A stretch of 64,000 nucleotides of DNA. Source: UBA11872 sp965198285. GTDB lineage: Bacteria; Chloroflexota; UBA11872. Location of the stretch: NCBI GenBank assembly GCA_965198285.1, contig OZ240251.1, positions 3,658,001 through 3,722,000 on the forward strand, given 5' to 3'. Of this stretch, positions 57,431 through 64,000 are shown piece after piece (the first letter of the stretch is position 1; the number at the start of each line of letters is the position of its first letter). Both the position numbers and the translations under genes were made by a program. The notes under the pieces are model-generated. The model did no database searches and was not told where the DNA came from. It saw nothing but the letters and a program-made list of their open reading frames with translations.

Positions 57431-58222
57431 TCAGTCGTACGCCCTACGCAGCAAATGCCAGCGCACTCGCAGTACATCAAGCAGCATCAGAACAGCATCG
57501 GACAGCGGCCGAACCTTGCTCATGGGCACGTGCCGCCACTCAATTGGAACCTCCACGGTCTGCCAGCCGCGACGGCCGGCAATAGCCAGCAGCTCCACGT
57601 CGAAGGCGGTGACTCGCTCGCGCTCGAGGACGTCTCCGTCGGCTGGATAGAGGCGAACTCGATTGAAAATATCCTCGGCCGCATCCGCTGAAAACCCCTT
57701 AAAGCCGCATTGGGTATCGCTATATCCGCTGACGCCGAGCCATCCAACAAGCCGATTGAATACGCGACCTAGCGCATGGCGGCGCCAGGGCTCATCGTGG
57801 CGGTGGGACTGATCGAGTTCCCGCGAACCAATCACGACATCGGCGCCGCGTCGAACTTCCTCCACCAGCCGCTCGACAAATACCAGCGGGACCGCCAGGT
57901 CCGCGTCCATGAACATCCGCACGGCGCCGCGCGCTTCCAGCATGCCGCGCGCCACCGCCGCTCCCTTGCCGCGGTGGGGCTCGGCTAGTACGACGGGGAC
58001 AACCTCGCCTGTACCGGGCCTCTCGTCTGCCCAGGCCTGGGCCACGGCAAGGGTGCCGTCCCTCGACCCGTCGTCCACAACCACAACTTCAACCCGACCG
58101 CGGCGCCCCACCGCCCATTCGTGAACCGCACGCAAAGTGGCGCCTAGACGGTCCTCTTCGTCGAATGCCGGGATGACGATCGAGAGCTGTACCGGCGCTT
58201 CGGACGGACTAGCCACGGTCAT
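57431..58222 (-). CDS. GT2 family dolichyl/polyprenyl-phosphate sugar transferase-like protein
   Basis: 263 residues. A GT-A fold with SIVIPAFDEEDRLGATLRAV, VEVVVVDDGSRDGT and the DXD-like MFMDADLAVP. SDTQCGFKGFSADAAEDIFN matches the DPM1/ALG5-like subgroup that loads sugar onto polyprenyl phosphate. No C-terminal transmembrane pair is present; a short hydrophobic tail (VLMLLDVLRVRWHLL) may associate with the membrane. It follows argH by 66 nt and precedes the GT4 gene by 100 nt. Confidence 0.9.
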   Translation of the reverse strand: MTVASPSEAPVQLSIVIPAFDEEDRLGATLRAVHEWAVGRRGRVEVVVVDDGSRDGTLAVAQAWADERPGTGEVVPVVLAEPHRGKGAAVARGMLEARGAVRMFMDADLAVPLVFVERLVEEVRRGADVVIGSRELDQSHRHDEPWRRHALGRVFNRLVGWLGVSGYSDTQCGFKGFSADAAEDIFNRVRLYPADGDVLERERVTAFDVELLAIAGRRGWQTVEVPIEWRHVPMSKVRPLSDAVLMLLDVLRVRWHLLRRAYD

Positions 58223-58288
58223 AGGTCGCTATTCCTAGGGTCTCGGCCTCTGTGGCGCACTCACCGGCCACACTGCGTCGCCAATACA

Positions 58289-59740
58289 TCAGTGATCCGC
58301 CGGAGGGCTACTCTCCGGCTGCAAGGCTGCCGGAAGCCCCCGAGCAACCAGGTCCTGCACGTGCTCACGCTGCCAGCGCAGCCAGCGGTACGCGCGCCCC
58401 ACCTCCTCGAGCACCCGCGCCGGCGCCGTTCCCCCGAGTGACGTACGGCGCGCGACGACCTCCTCGAGGTTCAGCCGGCGCCGCACGTCGCCCGGTAGCC
58501 GCTCACTGGCTGCTGCAAAGTCCGCGTCGTCCAGGTCGGCCAGCTCCACACCTTTGGAGTCGGCCAGCCGCACCAGTCGCCCCACGGCCGCATGCGCGTC
58601 GCGAAACGGCAGCCCGCGCTCCGTCAGGTAGTCGGCGATTTCAATTGCCGCCGGATGCCCCAGACGTGCGATGGCCGCCATGCGCTCGCGGTTCACGGTC
58701 AAGGTGCGCAGCGCGCCGGTCAGCGCCCCCAGCGCCCCAAGCACGTCGTCCTCGACCCTGAAGACGGCGCGCTTGTCCTCCTGCATGTCCAACGCGTAGC
58801 TCAGGGGCACCCCTTTCAGCGTCGCGTGCCATCCGAAGGCCGCGCCCGCAACCGCCCCGGCCTTCGCGCGCGTCAGTTCCGCCACGTCCGGGTTGAGCTT
58901 CTGGGGCAGCATGCTGCTACCGGTCGCGAACGCGTCGTCGAAACGAACCATTCCGAAACCGGGCGACGCCCAGACCACCAGGTCTTCCGCCCACCGCGAT
59001 AGATGCCCGTTCAGGGTCAGGCAGGCCTGCAGCACGGCGCTCACAAAGTCCCGGTCCGACACGGCGTCCAGACTGTTGCGCGCGACCTGACTGAAACAGA
59101 GTTCCGCGGCCACGTACTCACGATCCACGTCGAATGCCACGCCGGCCAACGCCCCGGTGCCAAGTGGACAAACGTCCGCCACGGTGTACGCGTGCAAGAT
59201 TCCGTCTACGTCTCGCCGGTGCATCTCAAACAGAGCCAGGAAGTAGTGCCCCAGCGTGACCGGTTGCGCGACCTGCAGGTGGGTGAATCCCGGCGCGATG
59301 GTCCCCGCTTCCTCTTCGGCCCGGCGCACCAGAACGCCCAGCAGGTCCAGTACCGCCGTCACAAGGCGCAAGCTGAATCCTTTGCAGTAGAGCCGGAAAT
59401 CCGTGGCGACCTGGTCGTTGCGACTGCGCGCCACGTGCAGGCGGCGGCCGTCGTCGCCGATACGTGCGGTCAGCTCCCGTTCAACGTAGCTGTGCACATC
59501 CTCATCGTCCGCGTCCGGCGGAGGACCGCCCGTTGCCTGGAGCTCGACCAGCAGCGCATCGAGCGCCGCCGTCAGAGCATCGGCGCTGCTGGCCGGAATG
59601 ATCTGCTGGCGGCCCAGCATCGCGGCGTGCGCGCGGCTGGCCACGATGTCCTCGCGGTACATCCGACGGTCGACGGGGTACGAGCGCGTAAACGCGCGGG
59701 CGCTTTCCGCCGGCGGTTTGTCGAACCGTCCACCCCACAT
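58289..59740 (-). CDS. argH: Argininosuccinate lyase
   Basis: 483 residues, ATG start. MWGGRFDKPPAESARAFTRS opens the family, and the superfamily signature GSSMLPQKLNPDVAELTR carries the mobile catalytic loop. VARSRNDQVATDFRLY and PGFTHLQVAQPVTLGHY are intact. It splits argininosuccinate to arginine and fumarate, the last step of the pathway. 40 nt downstream of argD; last gene of the arginine set. Confidence 0.97.
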   Translation of the reverse strand: MWGGRFDKPPAESARAFTRSYPVDRRMYREDIVASRAHAAMLGRQQIIPASSADALTAALDALLVELQATGGPPPDADDEDVHSYVERELTARIGDDGRRLHVARSRNDQVATDFRLYCKGFSLRLVTAVLDLLGVLVRRAEEEAGTIAPGFTHLQVAQPVTLGHYFLALFEMHRRDVDGILHAYTVADVCPLGTGALAGVAFDVDREYVAAELCFSQVARNSLDAVSDRDFVSAVLQACLTLNGHLSRWAEDLVVWASPGFGMVRFDDAFATGSSMLPQKLNPDVAELTRAKAGAVAGAAFGWHATLKGVPLSYALDMQEDKRAVFRVEDDVLGALGALTGALRTLTVNRERMAAIARLGHPAAIEIADYLTERGLPFRDAHAAVGRLVRLADSKGVELADLDDADFAAASERLPGDVRRRLNLEEVVARRTSLGGTAPARVLEEVGRAYRWLRWQREHVQDLVARGLPAALQPESSPPADH

Positions 59741-59780
59741 CAGCGCGGGTTACTTCAGCAGCCGGAGCGCGGAAACGTCG

Positions 59781-60959
59781 TCAAACGCCCCGCGCGGCCT
59801 CGAGCGCATCCAGTCCTTCGTCCAGTTCGTCCAGGCTGATTGTCAGCGGCGGCACGATGCGGATCGTGGCCGGTCCGGCCTTGATGATCAGCAGCCCGTG
59901 ACCTCGCGCGCTCTCCACGACCGCCGTCGCCGCGTCCTCGGACTCGAGATCGAACCCGATCATCAGCCCCAGCCCCCGCACGTCGGTGATGCGCGCGCCC
60001 TGCGCGGCGCTGTCTCGCAGACGCGTCCGAACGTGCTCGCCCTTCGCCTGGACGTCGTCCAGAAACCCAGGGGCCATGACCCGGTCCAGCACCACGCGGG
60101 CCGCGGCGCACGCCACCGGACTGCCGCCAAAGGTGGACCCGTGCTCGCCCGGCGCCAGCACACTCACGGCCTCGCTGCTCAGCACCGCCCCGATCGGCAG
60201 CCCACCGCCCAGGCCCTTCGCCAGCCCTATCAGGTCCGGCGTGACGCCAAAGTTCTCGTAGCCAAAGAGGCGGCCGGTGCGCCCGATTCCTGTTTGGACT
60301 TCGTCAAAGATCAGCAGCACGCCGTGCTCGTCGCAAACGCGCCGCAGACCGCGAACGTAGTCCGGGTCCGCCATGCGCACGCCGCTTTCGCCCTGCACCA
60401 ATTCCACCATCACGGCGGCGGTGGTTGGCGAGATCGAGTCGTCCACCGCGTCCAGGTCGTTCAGCGGGACATGCGTAAACCCGGCCGGCATGGGTGCAAA
60501 CGGTTCCTGGTAGGCCGGCGTACCGGTAGCCGCCGTCGTGGCAATCGTGCGGCCGTGAAACCCGTGTTCGGCCGTAATGACCTCGTACGCGCCGTTGCGC
60601 TGCGTCCGTCCCCATTTTCGGGCGATCTTCAGGCAGGTCTCGCTGGCCTCGGCGCCGCTGTTGACGAAGAAGACGCGGTCCAGCGCCGAGTTCTCAACCA
60701 GGCGCTGCGCAACCTCGAGCTGCGGCGTCGTGTAGAAGAGGTTTGAGATATGCGCCAGGGTGCGAACCTGGTCCGCGACGGCCTCGCATAGTTCAGGATC
60801 GCCGTGCCCCAATGTGGTTACGGCAATGCCCGCGGTGAAGTCCAGGTACGAATTGCCCTCGTCGTCCCACAGCCGCGAACCCTCACCGCGCACCACCGTT
60901 ACGGGAAAGCGACGGAACGCCTGGTGGTAGTAGCGCGCCTCTAGCTCCTGCCAGCCCAT
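59781..60959 (-). CDS. argD: Acetylornithine aminotransferase
   Basis: 392 residues from the ATG at 60959 (MGWQELEARYYHQAF); the upstream extension to 61082 lacks similarity. Class III aminotransferase landmarks: NSGAEASETCLKIARKW, the PLP-contacting Asp in LLIFDEVQTGIGRTG, and the Schiff-base Lys in IGLAKGLGGGLPIGA. HGSTFGGSPVACAAA is also present. It converts acetylglutamate semialdehyde to acetylornithine with glutamate. It follows argB by 52 nt and belongs to the argCJBDH operon. Confidence 0.95.
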   Translation of the reverse strand: MGWQELEARYYHQAFRRFPVTVVRGEGSRLWDDEGNSYLDFTAGIAVTTLGHGDPELCEAVADQVRTLAHISNLFYTTPQLEVAQRLVENSALDRVFFVNSGAEASETCLKIARKWGRTQRNGAYEVITAEHGFHGRTIATTAATGTPAYQEPFAPMPAGFTHVPLNDLDAVDDSISPTTAAVMVELVQGESGVRMADPDYVRGLRRVCDEHGVLLIFDEVQTGIGRTGRLFGYENFGVTPDLIGLAKGLGGGLPIGAVLSSEAVSVLAPGEHGSTFGGSPVACAAARVVLDRVMAPGFLDDVQAKGEHVRTRLRDSAAQGARITDVRGLGLMIGFDLESEDAATAVVESARGHGLLIIKAGPATIRIVPPLTISLDELDEGLDALEAARGV

Positions 60960-61011
60960 GCGTGGATCAGCCTCGGGAGGGGTCGAACGGCAGTCGCCGT
61001 TCCAACCAGGA

Positions 61012-61779
61012 TTATAGGGAGGTGGCTTCGCCCCTGACCTGCGTACCGCCGCCGGCCGGATCCAGGGCGCGCCGGAGCGCATGCCGCCGCATGCCGCTGG
61101 CGATGCAGACCGTGTCCACGTTGCCCAGCAGCGCCACCGCGGCCCGAACCTTGGGAACCATCCCGCCCGCGATTACTGCGCTTCCGATCAAGCCCCGAGC
61201 GCTGGCCGGGTCCAGGTGCGCCAGCACCGCGCCGTCAGCGTCCCGCACGCCGTCCACGTCAGTCAGAAACACCAGGGCCGCGGCTCGCGTCGCCTGTGCC
61301 AGCGCCCCTGCAATGTCGTCACCGTTCACGTTGTAGATCGATCCGCGCCCGTCGACGCCCAGCGGCGAAACGACCGGCACGTGCCCTGCCACTGTCAGGT
61401 CATCCAGCAGACGTGTGTCTACGGACCGCACCTGACCCACCCAGCCCAAATCCGGCGATGCGCGGCGCACGCGCACCACACCGCCATCCGGCCCGCTAAT
61501 GCCAACCGCCGAAACTCCAGCCTGCTGCAGTGCTCCCACCACGGCCGGCGCCACCAGTCCTCGGAATACCAGCACGGCGTCGTCGCGCGTCTGGTCGTCA
61601 GTCACGCGCAGACCGTTGTGCCACGTCGTATTGCGCTTCCGCGCCCGCTGCCAGGCCGTCAGTTCGTCGCCGCCGCCGTGGGCAATCACCACGCGTGCGC
61701 CGTCCTCGACCAGCGCGCGCACGTCGGCCCCAATTCGTCCGGCGGCCATGTTGGCCGTCCCGCCAATCTTCACCACCAC
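61012..61779 (-). CDS. argB: Acetylglutamate kinase (ArgB/LysZ-type)
   Basis: 255 residues, GTG start (three GTG codons in a row at the beginning). Amino-acid kinase motifs VVKIGGTANM, VIAHGGGDELTAW, SIYNVNGDDIAGALAQA and VFLTDVDGV. It lacks the longer N-terminus of classical ArgB. Some features (HGGGDELTAW, RGLVAPAVVGALQ) resemble the LysW-dependent kinase LysZ. The neighbours argJ and argC argue for acetylglutamate as substrate, so ArgB is preferred. No lysW was seen. 59 nt after argJ. Confidence 0.85.
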   Translation of the reverse strand: MVVKIGGTANMAAGRIGADVRALVEDGARVVIAHGGGDELTAWQRARKRNTTWHNGLRVTDDQTRDDAVLVFRGLVAPAVVGALQQAGVSAVGISGPDGGVVRVRRASPDLGWVGQVRSVDTRLLDDLTVAGHVPVVSPLGVDGRGSIYNVNGDDIAGALAQATRAAALVFLTDVDGVRDADGAVLAHLDPASARGLIGSAVIAGGMVPKVRAAVALLGNVDTVCIASGMRRHALRRALDPAGGGTQVRGEATSL

Positions 61780-61838
61780 GTAACGGCCCGACAGGTTCGG
61801 CGCGGCCGTGGCTTCGCCTGACGCTGGGTTCGCCTCGC

Positions 61839-63068
61839 TCAGGTCATGTACTCCGCGTTGATCGCCACGTACTCGGCCGAAAGGTCCCCGCCCCAGGCCG
61901 TCGCGCTGGCCTCGCCTTGGTTCAGCGCCACCTCAATCGTTACGTCCGAATGACGCAGGTGCTCGGCAACGGTTGGCTCGTCGTACACCGCCGGCGCGCC
62001 CTGGCGCACAACCTGCGTGTCCCCGATCCAGATATCGAGTACGTCCGGGTCGAAGGACGCTCCGCTGTTGCCCAGGGCCATCACGATCCGGCCCCAGTTG
62101 GGGTCGCCGCCGTGCACCGCCGTCTTCACAAGTGACGATGTCGTGATCGCTCGGGCCGCCTGACGCGCCGTGGCTTCGTCGGACGCCCCTCGCACGGTCA
62201 CGGCAAAGACCTTGGTCACGCCTTCGCCCCCGCGCACGATCTCCCGGGAAAGCCACCGGCACACAGCGTGCAGGCCACGCGTAAAGGCCGTCGCGTCGGC
62301 CGTCCCCTCCTGGAGCAGACCCGTCTCGCTGGCCCCATTGGCCTGCAGCAGCGCCGTGTCGCTCGTGGACTGGTCGCCGTCAATGCTGATCAAGTTGAAC
62401 GAGTCGGCTACCGCCGCACTGAGCAGCCGCTGCAGGGTCGAACCCTCCACTTCGGCGTCGGTCGTCATGAATACGAACATCGTCGCCATGTTCGGGTGCA
62501 CCATGCCCGCACCCTTGGCGGCGCCGCCGATTCGGATCGTTCCGCTCGAAACGGGCACCTCAATAGCCAGCGTCTTCGGCGCGACATCGGTAGTCAGCAT
62601 GGCGGCCGCGACGTCCGCACCGGCCTCCGCCGTGAGCTCCAACGCCTCCACGCCCGCCAGCACCTTGGGCATCGGCAGGCGAAACCCGATCACGCCGGTG
62701 GACGCCACCAGGACCTCATCCGCCGGCACGCCGAAACGGCCGGCGAAAGCGTCAATGAATTCCAGCGCGTCGGCACGCCCGCCGGCACCGGTGTACGTGT
62801 TCGCGTTTCCGCTGTTGAACACGATGCCCCGAGCCGGCTTCCTGCTGAGCCGCTCCTGGTTGATGGTCACCGACGTGCCACGCACCTGATTGGTGGTAAA
62901 CGTGGCGGCCGATTGACACGGCGTGCGCGTGCTGAGAATCGCCCCCAGATCCAGGTCGGGCGTGGACTTGATCCCCGCGGCTACGCCTCCGCCGACAAAC
63001 CCGCGGGCCGCCAGCGTCCCCCCTGGAACGACCCGAAACCCGTCGAGCTTCGCCGGTGGCTGGTGCAT
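61839..63068 (-). CDS. argJ: Ornithine acetyltransferase / N-acetylglutamate synthase (ArgJ)
   Basis: 409 residues, ATG start directly adjoining the argC stop. KGAGMVHPNMATMFVFMTTD contains the self-cleavage Ala-Thr (T196), whose Thr becomes the N-terminal nucleophile of the beta chain. GIVFNSGNANTYTGAGG and the SIDGDQSTSDTALLQANG segment are typical. It transfers acetyl from acetylornithine to glutamate, making the pathway cyclic; it may also use acetyl-CoA. With argB, argD and argC this gives the acetylated arginine route. Confidence 0.96.
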   Translation of the reverse strand: MHQPPAKLDGFRVVPGGTLAARGFVGGGVAAGIKSTPDLDLGAILSTRTPCQSAATFTTNQVRGTSVTINQERLSRKPARGIVFNSGNANTYTGAGGRADALEFIDAFAGRFGVPADEVLVASTGVIGFRLPMPKVLAGVEALELTAEAGADVAAAMLTTDVAPKTLAIEVPVSSGTIRIGGAAKGAGMVHPNMATMFVFMTTDAEVEGSTLQRLLSAAVADSFNLISIDGDQSTSDTALLQANGASETGLLQEGTADATAFTRGLHAVCRWLSREIVRGGEGVTKVFAVTVRGASDEATARQAARAITTSSLVKTAVHGGDPNWGRIVMALGNSGASFDPDVLDIWIGDTQVVRQGAPAVYDEPTVAEHLRHSDVTIEVALNQGEASATAWGGDLSAEYVAINAEYMT

Positions 63069-64000
63069 CTAGGGATGACTCGGCGGAATCGCCAGACCGA
63101 CCTGCTCGTCGATCCCCACCATCACGTTCGCGTTCTGGACCGCGCTACCGGCCGCGCCCTTCCCAAGGTTGTCGATCGCCGCCATGGCCACCAGCGTCTG
63201 CGTCGACTCGTCCAGCGTCCAATGCACGAACGCGTGGTTGCCGCCGGACGTCCATTTCGTGTGCGGCGGTGCGCCTGCCAAGTGCACGAACGGCTCCCCC
63301 TCATAGGCGTCGCGGTAGGCCTGCTCGACCTGCGCTGGCGCAACATCCTCACGCAGCGACCCGTAGGCCGTAATCAGGATGCCGCGCGTCATGGGCACCA
63401 GATGCGGCGCGAACGTCACCTCGATCGGCGAGCCGGCAAGATCGCTCAACTCCTGCGCGATCTCCGGGCTCTGGTAGTGATCGGCAACTCGATAGGCGGC
63501 GGCGTCCTCGTTGATTTCAGAGAAACCATAAGCGGCGGACGCCGAGCGCCCTGCGCCCGACACACCCGTCTTAGAGTCCACCATCACGTGGCCGGTCACC
63601 AATCCGGCGCGCGCCGCCGGCGCCAGCGCCAGCGCAGCCGTGATCGCGTGACAGCCTGGGTTGGCCACCAGGTCGGTCTGGCGAATCTGCCCGCGGTGCC
63701 ATTCCGTCAACCCGTAAACAGCCGACTCGATCCATTCGGGCGCGGCGTGTTCCACGCCGTGCCAGCGCAGGTAGTCCGCCGGATCCCTCAGGCGGAAATC
63801 CGAACTCACGTCGATACAGCGGACCCCGTCGTCCAGGAACGGCGCCAGCTGCGCCGCCGAAGCCTTGTGCGGCAGGCAGGAGATCACCAGATCGGCGCTG
63901 CCGTTCAACTCGGCCGTCAGTTCCAGATCGGCGTACGCGGCGCGGCCGCTGGCGCGCAGCCACGGAAACACCTCGTGCAGACGGCGTCCGGCCTGACTGC
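63069..64000 (-). CDS. argC: N-acetyl-gamma-glutamyl-phosphate reductase, C-terminal part
   Basis: The reading frame continues without a stop to the window edge (visible residues begin SQAGRRLHEVFPWLR), so the N-terminal nucleotide-binding start is missing. The catalytic cysteine motif DLVANPGCHAITAALALAP is present, with the SKTGVSGAGRSAS loop, the His-rich FAPHLVPMTRGIL and NLGKGAAGSAVQNAN. It reduces acetylglutamyl phosphate to the semialdehyde with NADPH. First visible gene of the minus-strand argCJBDH series; its stop directly abuts the argJ ATG. Confidence 0.95.
   Translation of the reverse strand, partial: SQAGRRLHEVFPWLRASGRAAYADLELTAELNGSADLVISCLPHKASAAQLAPFLDDGVRCIDVSSDFRLRDPADYLRWHGVEHAAPEWIESAVYGLTEWHRGQIRQTDLVANPGCHAITAALALAPAARAGLVTGHVMVDSKTGVSGAGRSASAAYGFSEINEDAAAYRVADHYQSPEIAQELSDLAGSPIEVTFAPHLVPMTRGILITAYGSLREDVAPAQVEQAYRDAYEGEPFVHLAGAPPHTKWTSGGNHAFVHWTLDESTQTLVAMAAIDNLGKGAAGSAVQNANVMVGIDEQVGLAIPPSHP

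Overview
The window is a GC-rich bacterial chromosome segment (roughly two thirds G+C by eye) from a free-living, biosynthetically capable organism. I infer an uncultivated member of the Chloroflexota, with moderate confidence. The hints are lipoproteins carrying VEKVV-type repeats, a tungsten/molybdenum aldehyde oxidoreductase paired with a MoaD-like protein, AccA and AccD as separate proteins, and many Gfo/Idh/MocA, aldo/keto and SMP-30 type genes. No rRNA is present, so this rests on gene style only.

Layout: 1-9.7 kb holds the DnaE C-terminus, a NYN-domain protein, an aldo/keto reductase, an SMP-30-type lactonase, a MoaD-like/aldehyde ferredoxin oxidoreductase pair and an ABC exporter. At 9.8-17.2 kb is a long minus-strand series. 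In transcription order it has four unrecognised genes (three clearly membrane-associated, one SPFH-like), a RodZ-like protein, PgsA, a Gfo/Idh oxidoreductase, a HepT/MntA toxin-antitoxin pair and a solitary Phd-type antitoxin. At 17.3-27.1 kb are MnmG, two tandem DUF4349 lipoproteins, GyrA and MoaC.

From 27.2 to 39.4 kb the region is accessory. It contains an IS110-family transposase, an AlbA_2/Schlafen-type ATPase gene embedded in dispersed repeats, and then a five-gene island (30.9-37.55 kb) of visibly lower GC. The island genes encode a GNAT-ABC ATPase-ASCH fusion, a HerA-like ATPase, an unrecognised protein, a PLD-type nuclease and an AAA ATPase. The genes overlap or nearly abut. The island ends close to a degenerate tRNA-Ala-like sequence and about 1.5 kb of repeat-rich noncoding DNA. 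It is the best candidate here for an undescribed conflict or defence system.

From 39.4 to 64 kb the chromosome backbone resumes. It has a small membrane protein, ClpC, ComF, AccD/AccA, a phosphoesterase, an alpha/beta hydrolase, an NrdR with a duplicated zinc ribbon, a VOC protein, a sugar nucleotidyltransferase, a methyltransferase, an oxidoreductase and a secreted glycosidase fused to a cytochrome c motif. These are followed by a long minus-strand run: argC-argJ-argB-argD-argH, a GT2 glycosyltransferase, a frameshifted GT4 glycosyltransferase, aspartate kinase and a bifunctional-nuclease-family protein. The arginine genes cover acetylglutamate phosphorylation through to argininosuccinate cleavage, apart from argF and argG, which are not in the window.
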